This document shows, piece by piece, positions 37,971 to 49,077 of a stretch of 64,000 nucleotides of DNA. Within the stretch, counting starts at the first letter, position 1. Each line of letters starts with the position of its first letter. The stretch is from NCBI RefSeq assembly GCF_016545825.1, contig NC_052619.1, forward strand, positions 53,370,933 through 53,434,932, given 5' to 3'. The DNA is from Eucalyptus grandis. Lineage: Eukaryota > Streptophyta > Magnoliopsida > Myrtales > Myrtaceae. Both the position numbers and the translations under genes were made by a program. Below the pieces are notes generated by a model. The model did no database searches and was not told the origin of the DNA. It worked only from the letters and a program-made list of their open reading frames with translations.

Positions 37971-39520
37971 CATTGTGCAAATCCTGTCTTCTATGAAGAC
38001 AAGATCATTAAAATGCGAACTGGCGCTTGACTCAATTCCTTCTTTTACATTTAATGACCCACGCGGATCTCTATTTGTAATTCTAGCTTTTGAAAGGGAT
38101 TTAGATTTTGCAATGTGCTGTAGTGATATGCTGCTATGTGCAGTTCAAATTTTTTTTTCTTTAAGAGATGATCAAGAGAGATCTATAGAGGAGAGGCAAT
38201 GCTTGGTTTATTCATCATTGGATTGATCATTATCCAGATCGTGAATAGTTTATGCTACTGTACGTACCAACTCTTTACAAGTGATTTTGGTTGGCCAAAG
38301 AATGGTTAATAGAAGCTGATTTTGGTAGATGCAGTTTATTTTGGTTTCTGTCAAGTCAATATTGCGAATCTTTGGTTGCTAAGTAGTTATTTTCTATCGT
38401 GAAACATGTTTATGTATCCCACATCTCTTGTTTATGGAAATCATATACTCTCTATATACATTTGGTCTTTATCCACCTATTGGCTTAATCTTCCGAATTG
38501 ATATGATACTAGAGTTGATATTATACCAGAGTTAAGTTCTACTCTAGTGTATTTCGCTTGTGCAACCCCTTTTGCCAAATTCTACGTGCATCTGTTTTTT
38601 TTTTCCTTATGTTATATGGCGAAAAGGTTTAGAGTAGGCAAGGATTTGGACAAAAGTGTGAAGAGCGAGCTGCACCTCCAAAAACATCATTTGAAACACT
38701 TATTAGTTGTGATACAAGAGATGTCAATACTTTGTTAATCATCCTAGTCATTGAAGAGGCTTCACCGAACTTTTGCGAGTCATTGAAGCGGAATCCGAGT
38801 TTGATTGGTGAGGATTAATTGGTATCCCATGCTTTTTTGGATGACGAAGAAGCTCAAAGAACATATATTTGGAAGTGGAAGTACCAAATGGAAGTTGCTC
38901 GATGTATATGCAGTACCAAGGCTTATTTCGAAAAGTCTCGTCCATCAACATTTGTTAGAATTGCACAAGAGCACGTTTCCAGTGAAACCATTGAAAGCTT
39001 GAAAACTATATTAAAATTTGAATATAAATTATAATCTCAACCAAGAGGCAATTTTATCGGTCAGCGGAAATAGAATTGGAGATGGAAGTTAAATGAAAAC
39101 TCCATTACGCATAAAGAAAGTGGGGGTAGCCTGTGATATGTTTTCAAAATATAATGTTTAAGGAAATACATTCGTAAAACTTATATTAAATTTACTATAG
39201 TTATAAAATCAGATTTGATTAATAATTAAAGTTGGAATTTGAAATTCGCATCGGTGGAATTTGGATGCTATAGAAAAACTCAAATTAAAATAATCTCTAT
39301 TAGAAATGGCGAGCAAAGTATAAAATGTGTCAAGATAAAGTAATACGATAGTCTAATTTGAAAATTAGAAATTTGTCTTCAAACTAGTAATGGACAATCT
39401 TTTAGAGAATTTATGTCAATAAGAGAAAGCAAAGGTCCGTACGTCTTTAATGACTTACATTTTGTGCTTTTGTTCGAAACTATATATATTCAATTTAATG
39501 TTCTCTATAAGCAATTGAGT
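37970..39520. other. TNL 5'-flank-like copy and unassigned spacer
   Basis: Around 38140-38200 the sequence AGATGATCAAGAGAGATC followed by AGAGGAGAGGC resembles the bases around the TNL start at 43770-43800, and 38000-38060 (TTTAATGACC) resembles 43665-43690. The frame does not continue into a TIR, so this is a flank copy only. Overlapping plus-strand frames at 38805-39034 have coherent residue composition (for example DDEEAQRTYIWKWKYQMEVA) but no recognised family. Confidence 0.4.
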
Positions 39521-39530
39521 AAATAGTCGA

Positions 39531-42463
39531 AAACTTGGCACGGACCCTCCCAAGTCCTACCAATCCGCGACTTGATGGAAATTAACTCATTTAAATATGC
39601 AATTTCAATTCAATTTGGAGCCGCCACTAATCAATTAGGGTTTGATTAGAAACCCAAATAAAGTATGGGAGAATACTTTATTTTTTTACGAACTTGAGAT
39701 TCAATAAATCCGGGGGACATGATTCTAGATTAGTCTAACGCCCTTTCGGTACCTTTTATTTTAATTTAAAAAAAATATTTATCAGGCAATGTTAATTAAT
39801 TTTAACTAAACTACTAACATGCAAATGGTGGACATGCGGGTGCACAAACAATAAAATAACATTCAATGAAAAATGCTTATAAAAATGCATGCCCTAAACA
39901 TGATTTCTAAATGACAAGACACCTAATTTTCTTTTTCTTTAAAAAATATTAATTATGTGCAATCTTAATTTAAATTTGATATGCATGAGTTTTACTTTAA
40001 TGACACATGAGATGCAATTCATGTGACATAATTTAAATCATTACAATATGTATGCAATCTAATTTACATAACCATAAAATGCATATGCTGTATGACGTCG
40101 TAATTCTACATGCATGTTCTTTTTATGATTTTTTAATGATTTTTTTTATTATACATATGCAACCTACACTAACAGTGATGACATGACATATGATCAATTA
40201 TAAACTAATTTATTAACTAACCAAGGAAATGATATGACGTGGCAATATGACCTAAAATATATAACATGAATAAGCATGCAATCTATTCTAAAGCATGAAA
40301 TGAGTTTATTATATATTTTTTGTATTTTCATGAAATTCAAAATTAAAGAAATGCAACGATTAAATATGCAATTTAAATTAATTAAATGACATAATTCTAA
40401 TGACGAGCAATTTCTAACTAAATGAACTTAGTAATAATTACTAGATGATGAAAATTTCATAAACCTAATCCTACATGTCGATTTATTAAACCTACATGCT
40501 TTGATGCAAGATTTTGATTTTTGATTTTGATTTTTGATTTTGATTTTTTTAGTGTTTTAGTGTTTTTCCAAAACAAGTAATTATCGGACTAAACATTAAA
40601 TCTAAACAATCAACATATTCAATAAATAAATGATTAAAATAACCGAAAAAATAACCCGTTGTCTCACGGGTTAAGTTAACGATTATTTTAAACCTAATTA
40701 TCACGACAAAGAGTTCAAAATAATTAAAAATCTAATCCGAAGTCTTACGGATCAAATTAATAATTACATTGATTTAACAACCAAAATACCATCAAAAAAC
40801 TGAAACTTAATATAATTAAAAAATTGATCCGATGTCTCTCGGATCAAATTAATAATTACAATAAGTTCGGACAAAATCCTTACGTATAATGCCTAGAAAA
40901 TCCACAAATATTAATATTGACAAACCATATTCTAACTTAAACAATAATAACAAAATTTAAAATAAATAAATAATAAAATAAAGAAAAACAAACTACCTAA
41001 TTTGCTTTTCTCTTTTTCTTTTGTTTTTGCTTTTGTTTTTGCTTTTGTTTTTTTCCTTTGTCTTCCCAAGCACGGCTTGTGCTCGTGTGGGTGGTCACCG
41101 AGGATGGGGTCGTCGGCGTTCAGAGCTTCGGCAAAGACCAGCAACGGGTTGATCGGCGGCGAGCGGTGGCGTCACGAGGAGCAGCGGCAGGCAGCTTCAC
41201 TTGGGCTCGGGCTCGGTGGAGCGGCTCGATTCGAGCAACAGGGTGCTGGTACTCGGGCGATCAGGGGCGCAGCAGCAGCAGAGGTGCGGCGAACCGGCTC
41301 GGGGTCTGCTGGGTCGCAGGTTGCAGACAAGTTGGGGCGAGTAGGCGTTCTGGTGCGGCAGATCGAGCTCCGAGCAGGTGCGGGACTGAGCAGAGGGTGG
41401 CGCGGTGCGGTGTCCGGCGCGCTCGGCGGTGGAGCGACGACTGGCTTTGATCTGCCGTCGTTGGGGCTCTCGGTAGCGGTGAAACTCGGGCGCTGGCGTC
41501 GTGTCACAGCAGCCGAGCAGGGCAGCAACAGGGCAGAGGTGACGCAGAAACGAAACAGAGGCAGAGCAGGGCGTCGTTGGCGTTACTGGCGTCGGACGAA
41601 CAGGCGGATGATGGCGGGCGCAATGGAGACGAGCTGCGGGCGTTCTGAGGCGCGGTCACTGGACTGAGGCGGTGCTGCTGAGACGATTTCGCGGTTGCGG
41701 GTGGAGACTTGAGCAGTAGTCGTTGCAGCAGGCGTTGGGAAGAGCTCGCTGGTGCAGAGGTGCGGTCGTCGGGCGTCAGGCACCGGGTGGTCGCGGACGC
41801 AGCAACAGCGGAGGTGCGGGCCGGTTCGGAATCGGCAGTGTCGCGGGTTGCAGAAGCGCGGCAGTGTTGCTGGGCGTCGGCGCTTGGGTCGTCGTGAGTC
41901 GGCGCGACGATGGCTGGTGGAGACCGGCGGTGCGAGCGCAGCGCGGGTGAAGAGAAACTCACGATTGGGCGGCAAATGTGGGAAGAAGATGAACAGTAAA
42001 TGTCCCATCACTTCTTCCCCTCTACTTTGGCTTTTCCTTTCCCTTTCACTTTTTCCCTCTGCAGCCGCACACTCTCCTCTGCTTTCGTACTCTCTCCTCT
42101 TTCACTTTTTCCTTTTGACTTTTTTTTTCACGAAACCCCTCCCATCCGAGCTACAAAACAAACGAAAAAGAAGAGTTTTCTTTCTTGCTTTTTTTTTTCC
42201 CTTCTTCGGTTTACTACTTTTTCTTTTAGACCCCCACGAAAGGTGAAGAAGCAACCCTCTATTTATAAAGCGAAAATTCGAGTTTGTTTCGCCGGTGGAG
42301 ATTTTGCTCAACCTCTCGCCGGTGGAGATTTTCGCTCAACTTCTCCAACAAAGAAATGGCTCCAAAATCCGGCTGTTGAATTATTTTGAATTCAAAATTT
42401 TTTTTCAAAATTTCACTCTAATCTTTTATTTTCTAAAAATTGAATCTAAATTAGGTGTCAATA
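39531..42463 (-). mobile_element. 2.9-kb LTR-like element with GC-rich core
   Basis: Bounded by an exact 13-bp direct repeat, AGTAAATAGTCGA, at 39518-39530 and 42464-42476. On the minus strand the sequence starts near TGACACCTAATTTAG and has a strong TATA box (TATAAATAGAGG) at about 42255-42267, then a pyrimidine-rich leader and a GC-rich kilobase (41050-41990), then AT-rich sequence to the end. No retroviral-type protein domain is present. This suggests a long LTR or an LTR-derived nonautonomous element transcribed on the minus strand. The 13-bp flanking repeat is longer than the usual 5 bp, so the exact ends and class are uncertain. Long frames in the GC-rich core are open on both strands and are not genes. 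Confidence 0.55.
41015..41056. repeat. 12-bp short tandem repeat
   Basis: About three copies of TTTTGTTTTTGC at the edge of the GC-rich core of the LTR-like element. Confidence 0.85.
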
Positions 42464-42479
42464 AGTAAATAGTCGACAT

Positions 42480-43060
42480 CAAATAAGATAAAAAGGAGGA
42501 TATTTGATATAGCTTATTTCAGTAACTACACTAGCAATTAAATCAGCATAATCAGATCTATATATCTGAATGATCATAGTTAAAGTAGAGAAAACAGTTG
42601 CAACAGGACATGCCACATAGCTATTGTTTTTTTGTGCATGGGTTTGCTTGGTGTAGCGAGAGTGTGAATTGCCTACTTGAATGTATCTTGCATTTTTTAT
42701 AACTAGGATTTCATGCAATGTGAGCAAACGGTTGAGAAAAATGCCAAACAATGTTGATCAAGGACTGTTCTAATATTTTGATTAGTGACATGGGGGCTCT
42801 CAACCACCAAGATTAAAATAGTAAAAGAAATAATGAAAGTATCTTGGAATCAGCCAATGAACCTTATTTTATGCTGTTGAGAAAATTGAAAAAATCAGTC
42901 CATATTATTTCACTAAACCTATTTCATGCGTTACGTGTTAAAAAGCAACTACACCAAGTAACATGGAGATAAATCAAAATTTATGCCATAAATTACAGGC
43001 TCAACCGACTTACCGTTAAAAAGAAGAATTAGCTTCTGGCCACGAGGGTATTGGAGTAAT
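42480..43060. other. Intergenic, nothing recognised
   Basis: AT-rich DNA between the LTR-like element and the TNL 5' flank. No repeat partner or open frame of interest was found. Confidence 0.45.
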
Positions 43061-43315
43061 TTGGCAGCAGCAAAATACGCATCCAGATGATCAACGGATT
43101 CCAGAAAATAACGCGGTTTTGGCCATTTAAGGTGCGGGTGCGCGTGCGCGGATCAGGCACAGGAACAACTCATACGACCCGACGGGAGGCCGTTTTTCCT
43201 AAAATAGCCCCGACTCGACACCCAAACCCCAAAAGCGACGCTACAATTATGCACGAGCAAGGACGCGCTGCGGGCAAGTGCGTGGGCCACTCATCGCGAC
43301 GCAATTGTGGTCAGA
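43060..43315 (-). repeat. Duplicated GC-rich segment, copy 2
   Basis: Partner of 33880-34095. It sits 0.5 kb upstream of the TNL start. This copy contains an alternating GTGCGGGTGCGCGTGCGCGG stretch that is absent from the other. Confidence 0.5.
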
Positions 43316-43567
43316 AACTCCACTAAGACAAGGATTATTAAAATTCAAAAGAATAATAACCGAAAGCACTCTGATTGATTGCTCCCATCTTTTTAATATT
43401 TTATTTTAGCCACCGAAAGCACTCCATTGCTCCCATCTTTTTAGAATTCCACTAGTCTATCTAACCCCGCTGTCGTCTCTCCTTTTTCAATTGCGTTACG
43501 ACGGTGGATAAAAGAGAATAATTGAGTTGTGGGAGGGGCCACTTTGGTTTTAAAAAAACCTCAATTC

Positions 43568-43607
43568 GTCAACTTTGACAGGCGGTAATGAATCATTCTT
43601 ATTGACC
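43568..43607 (+). promoter_or_regulatory. W-box cluster upstream of the TNL
   Basis: Three W-box cores lie within 40 bp, about 180-220 bp before the TNL ATG: GTCAA at 43568-43572 (TTGAC on the minus strand), TTGAC at 43575-43579 and TTGACC at 43602-43607. W boxes are the binding sites of WRKY factors and are common in promoters of immune receptor genes. Function here is inferred from motif and position only. Confidence 0.45.
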
Positions 43608-43789
43608 AATTCTAGCAAACTGGCCCTCGACTCTCTGCACATATAGCCAATCCCGTCTTCTGAGTTTAATGACCTACAGAGATCTTCATTCGGAGTTCAG
43701 GCTTCTAAACTTATTCCATCTCTAGCTGTCACTGCTTTTGCTGCTATACTTTTCAATTTTTTTCTCTAAGAGAAGATCAAGTGAGATCA

Positions 43790-46700
43790 ATGGAGGGGAG
43801 GGCTGAAAAAAGACGCATTTGTAAAAATGAGGGAATAGCGGGAAGTGCTTCTTCTACTCACGCTTCAATAGAAGGTCATGAAATGGCTACTTCATCAGGA
43901 TATGACTATGAAGTATTCTTGAGTTTTAGAGGGCCAGATACTCGAGCAGGTTTTACTGACTTTCTTTACACTAGTATGATAGATATGGGAATCCGTGCAT
44001 ATAAGGATGATGAAGATCTCCGAAAGGGAGAAGAGTTTGGCCCAACACTTCTCCAAGCAATTGACCAATCGAGGATCTCAATACCTATCCTTTCTAAAGG
44101 TTATGCCTCTAGCGTATGGTGTCTCAAGGAGCTAGTCAAGATGGTTGAATGCCGGAAAATAAAGGGACAAAAGATTATGCCCATTTTCTATGATGTGGCA
44201 CCTGCAGAGGTACGATACCAAACTGGGGGTTATAAAGAGGCCTTTGATTCACATAGAAACAAAAACCGACATAATGAAGGGACTATGCGTGAGTGGAAGG
44301 CTGCTCTCGAAGAAGTATCATCTCTAGACGGATGGAACATGCTCAACATGCACAACAGGTGATTGCTTTTAGCATTCCCTCATGTGCCTTGGATCATTAA
44401 AACTCATTGCATTTCATATAGTTGCTTTTCTAGATTTGTGTTAACCTTGTTGAAATTGAATTATGTGTTATTGAAGTTGTACTGCCAAAATCATGCTAAG
44501 TGATGGCACAATCCCAATTTTGTCTCATATTATTCCAAGCAACATTTTTTTTTTCCATTTTAGTTCATTCATCAACTATAAGTACCAACACTAATTCATC
44601 TACCATGGAATAAATCTTTTAAGATCACATTTCGAATTCAATTTGGCATTGTCAAAACTTAGTTTAATTCAACACAATTTCCTAACTCATTGTCTTTTGC
44701 CTCCAACAAACACTAGGTGAGAAGGCGAGTTCGCAAGAAAATTTACCCAAGAGGTTTTTAATGAGTTGAAAAGGGCTTATTTGGTGTTATCAGACTACTT
44801 GGTCAATGTCGACAACCATGTGGATGCAATCATGGAAATGATAGGTGTTGGGACAAGTGAAACACGAATTATTGGAATCCACGGGATGGGTGGTATTGGA
44901 AAGTCGACTATTGCTAAACTGATCTACAATAAGCTTTTACATGACTTTAGGAATTGTTGCTTTCTTCGCGATATTCGAGAAACATCAACAAGGAATGGTA
45001 TTCAATGCTTGCAGAATCAACTCATTGGGGACATCCTCAAAATGAAAAGCATATATATAAAAGACATTGATGAAGGGACTCAGACCCTTAAAGATAGGTT
45101 GTCTAATAAAAGAGTCCTCATTCTTCTCGATGATGTGGAAAAATATGATCAAATTGATGCACTTGTAGGTAAGCGTGATTGGTTGGGCAGAGGGAGCAAA
45201 ATTATTATTACTACAAGAAACAGAGATATTCTTGAGGTTCCTGAAGTGGACTGCAGTTATGAGCTTAGCAGCATGGATCCTGATCAATCTCTTCAACTAT
45301 TCAGCAAACATGCCTTCAGAAAAGATTATCCTTTGGATGAGTATATCAACCAATCCAAGAGGGCAATAGGCATTGCTAGAGGTCTTCCACTAACTCTTGA
45401 GGTCATAGGCTCACTTTTATGTCGTACTAAAAAGGAAAATAGGGATCTCATGTTGAAGAAGTTGGAAAGTGTTCCTCATAAGACAGTCCAGAGTAAGTTG
45501 AAAATAAGTTATGATGCATTAGATGTTCGACAACAACATATATTCCTCGATATAGCTTGTCTTTTCATTGGATGTGACGAAGCTATTGTGGTTCATTTCT
45601 GGGATGAATCTGAATTTCCGGAAGAAGCCATAGAAGTTCTACAGAACATGTCTTTGATAAAAATTGAAGGGTACAATAAAGTGTGGATGCATGACCAACT
45701 TAGAGACCTTGGAAGAGAGATAGTTCGTCGAGAAAGTAACATGAAAATAGAAAAGCAAAGTAGGGTGTGGGATTATAAGGAAGGATTGAATTTATTGAGG
45801 CGACATAAGGTAAAATCCCCTCATAAATTCTTAGCATTTTATGGATTTTTTTTTTCAAAAGATAAGCCAATTGCTTTTTGTGTTGTCTAGCACCATTACA
45901 ACTTACTCAACCAATACTTTATTAAAGGAATGATAATACTCAACTCAACCACTTAATGCAGTGGACTTGAATAAATGGGTTTTCCTTCAACTCTTTTGTT
46001 TTTAAATGTTTCCTTTGGGCAGGGACAAAGGAAGTTGAAGCTCTTCGTCTCAAATTTGACCATAAGCAACGGTATCATTTTACCTATGAGGACTTTAAGA
46101 GCCTATCAAATCTAAGGTTCCTTGAAGTTGATGATTCGAAGGGAAATTTTGGTGCAGAGGAGATGCTTCTTTGGCACCGGCATGAATTGCCATCAAATGT
46201 TCTTCCAACAAATGTTTTCCAAGAGAATTTAGATCTTCTTCCACAATTACGGTGGCTTTCTTGGCATAATATTTCCCCAATGTTTAATATAACAAATTTC
46301 TCCATGGAGGATCTGGTTATTCTTGATCTATCTGGTAGTAGAATTAGGCATGACTGGAAGGGGTGGAGCCACATGAAGGTAAGTTTTATAGTAGACAACA
46401 CTTATTATTTCGTTTTATTAGATTCAAAAGTAATCTTTGCATGATTCTTCTTTTATAGATGGTGAAGAATTTGAAAGTCTTGAATCTGTCCTATTGCCAT
46501 CGCTTGAAGAGAACTCCCATCTTTTCCGCTCATTCAAATTTAGAACGTTTGATCCTAAGCGGCTGTGAATCATTGACCGAAATAGATAGGTCAATTGGTA
46601 AGTTGAAACGTCTAGTTTTCTTAGATTTAGGCAATTGTGAAAATCTTGAGAGGCTGCCGAACGAACTAGGAGATCTTGCGCGCCTTGAATACCTATCTCT

Positions 46701-48732
46701 GGAATTTTGCAATTCGTTGAAGAGCCTTCCGGAAACAATTGGGAATTTGGAATCACTTATTAGGTTGAACTTATACCATGCAAGGATCGAAGAACTACCT
46801 GATTCTATCGGAAAATTGAAAAATTTGAAAGCAATTAGTATGTTGTATGGTGAAATAAGCATAATACCCGATGCCTTTTGGACTATTGAGAAGCTTGAAA
46901 TTATATCAGGCAATTGTGGCTATGTGAAAATTGGCCATTGCATCCACAGGAATCAATCGCTAAGGAACTTGTATTTGTTGGGTTGGGCTATCCTGCCACC
47001 GCCGAGGCTTCCTGAAAGTCTTATCTCTCTATATTTGACTTACTTGTACGTGGACGTGTTTCCGGAACTCTCAAACCTCACTAATCTACAAGTATTGGAG
47101 CTGGGGTTTGGCCGCGTTTGTACCGATGGGCCTCTGGAAGATCCTGTGCCGGTAGTTAATCCACTGCCGCGGTGGTTGGGGAATTTAACCAAACTGAGGT
47201 CTCTGGATCTGCGCTTTGATTGTCCGACCGCCTCCACAATAGACGACCCTAGCCTCCCTCCTCAACTCGAGTCACTTCACCTCACCTGCCCTGATCTGTG
47301 TCGCCTCCCGAGGCTTCCCTCAAGTTTGTCCTCCTTAGATTTGTACAATTGCCGCTCGCTTTCCTCGATAGAGGATCTATCGAATTTGAACGAACTGTCA
47401 TCTCTCAAGATTACGGGCGCTGCAATTACAGAGATTCAAGGCCTTGGTTGTTCGGAGAACCTACAAGATTTGGCGCTTCATGAACTTCGACAGGTGAAGA
47501 TACTACCCGATCTCAGCAATTTAAACAAACTAAGTGGTCTTGAAGTACGTTATTGTGATAATCTGGTTGAGATTCAAGGCGAACTACCAGAGTATATGAA
47601 TGAGTTGAGTATTTATTCCTGTGGTTCGTTAGAGAAGTTGCCTGATCTGTCAGGCTTGAAGGAACTGCAAACGATTTACATAGGAAATTGCACGAAATTA
47701 ATTGTGGAGGCAATTTCCGGCTTTGCATGGAGAAGTCAGGAGGATTTGTGGGAGAACCTACGATATTTGCATATTGGTGACCTTGAACAGGTGGAGATAC
47801 TACCTGATCTAAGTTATTTAAGCAAACTATGGAGTCTTGAAGTAGACTCTTGTCGTAATCTGGCTGAGATTCAAGGTGAACTACCACAATCTTTGGAAGA
47901 ATTGAAGATTTCTGCTTGTGAATCTTTACAAAAGTTGCCTGATTTGTCAAGCTTGAAGAATCTGGAACAGCTTTACATAAGACGTTGCACGACATTAAAG
48001 GGTAAGGCAATTCTCGGCTCTGCTCAGAGAAGTCAGGCGAATTTGTGGGAGAACCTACTATATTTGGGGATTTGTGACCTTGGACAGGTGAAAATACTTC
48101 CTGATCTAAGTGCTTCAAACAAACTAAGACATCTTCGAGTATCAAACTGTGGCAAGCTGGTTGAGGTTCAAAGTGAACTACCACAATCTTTAAAAAAATT
48201 GGAGATTTCTTCTTGTGAATCTTTGCAAAAGTTGCCTGATCTGTCAAGCTTGAAGGTGGAAGAAGTGGAAATTTCTTCCTGCGGATCTTTAAAGAATTTG
48301 GATGATCTGTCATTCTCGTTTGGGCCGCAAATTGTTGTCATTGTAGGTTGTCAAAAATTAAATGTGGAGGCAATTCTTGGCTCTGCTCGGAAAAGTCAGG
48401 CGAACCTGTCGGAGAACCTACGATATTTGCAGATTTGTGGCTTTGGACAGGTGAAGGCACTACCTGATCTTCATAATTTAAACAAACTAAGATGTCTTCA
48501 AGTAGAAAAGTGTCCTAGTCTGGTTGAGATTCAAGGTGAACTACCACAATCTTTAGAAGAATTGGAGATTTCTTCCTGTGGATCTTTACAGAGGTTGCCT
48601 GATCTGTCCAGCTTGAAGGGACTGCAAAAGGTGGTAATGAAAGGTTGCATGCAGTTAAATGTGGAGGCAATTTATCGTCTTTGCTTGGAGAGGTCAGTCA
48701 AATTTGTGGGATACGTTGACGAATTGGAGTGA
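43790..48732 (+). CDS. TIR-NBS-LRR (TNL) disease resistance receptor
   Basis: Intracellular plant immune receptor. Exon 1 (43790-44358) encodes the TIR domain, about residues 39-178: YEVFLSFRGPDTR, the WCLKEL motif whose Glu (residue 114) matches the NADase catalytic glutamate of plant TIRs, and PIFYDVAPAEVR. Exon 2 (44717-45809) encodes NB-ARC: P-loop GMGGIGKST (about 44880-44908), kinase-2 VLILLDDV (about 45115-45138), RNBS-B SKIIITTRN, GLPL (45381), RNBS-D FLDIACLFIG and MHD (about 45686). Exon 3 (about 46023-46378) is the NBS-LRR linker. Exon 4 (46459-48732) carries about 757 LRR codons, the last part made of 99-codon repeats. ATG 43790 was chosen over 43883 because it is first. Problems: with the best splice sites an in-frame TGA at 44718-44720 opens exon 2, and exon 3 is one base out of frame. 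Acceptors ending at 44737 and 46030 would avoid both. It is either functional with unusual splicing or a young pseudogene. Confidence 0.85.
47440..48660 (+). repeat. 99-codon tandem repeats in the TNL LRR domain
   Basis: The 3' part of LRR exon 4 is built of about four related units. The anchor GGAGAACCTACGATATTTGC or a variant occurs near 47455, 47752, 48051 and 48412, that is 297-299 bp apart, then about 361 bp for the last interval, which holds extra LRR sequence (VEISSCGSLKNLDDLS). Each unit encodes LGQVKILPDLS, then CGKLVEVQSELPQSL, then ESLQKLPDLSSLK, with small differences. This shows recent in-frame expansion of the ligand-sensing region. Confidence 0.9.
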
Positions 48733-48891
48733 GAAGACGAATCTGAATCTGAGCAAGAAGGCGACGAATCTGAATTTGAGCAAGAAGACGACGAATCTGA
48801 ATCTGAGCAAGAAGACGACGAATCTGAATGTAAATCTGAGGGAGAAGACAGCAAATATGAACATGAATCTGAGGGAGAAGACGATGAATGA
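48733..48891 (+). other. Acidic tail in frame behind the TNL stop
   Basis: After the TGA at 48730-48732 the same frame stays open for 52 codons to a second TGA at 48889-48891. It encodes a strongly acidic, repetitive tail of the type EDESESEQEGDESEFEQEDD with units of about 12-13 codons, then KSEGEDSKYEHESEGEDDE. Within the tail the phrase GAG GGA GAA GAC recurs; at the stop the same phrase reads GAG TGA GAA GAC, so a single change from GGA would explain the stop. Either the tail is lost by a nonsense mutation or it is added by readthrough. Confidence 0.75.
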
Positions 48892-49077
48892 GTGCACATT
48901 GCTTTTGAAAGCTTCTTGATCCACGACCACAAATTGTTCCCTTGGGTCCAGACTTTAAACGAATTGAGGTGAGTTATTATCTCTGATAACCAATGTTTTC
49001 CTTTTTTTTGGCAATAAAATTCTTTCACAGATATGAATGGAGAACTTTTACCTGCACTCTTTAATGACCTTTTTTTC

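Noticed and set aside
41002..42389. Several long open frames on both strands (up to 221 codons)
   Set aside because: They come from the GC-rich core of the LTR-like element, are open in several frames at once, and are low-complexity Arg/Gly/Ala/Ser text without a domain.
47513..48313. 266-codon minus-strand frame
   Set aside because: Antisense shadow of the TNL LRR repeats; its internal repetition mirrors the sense repeats.
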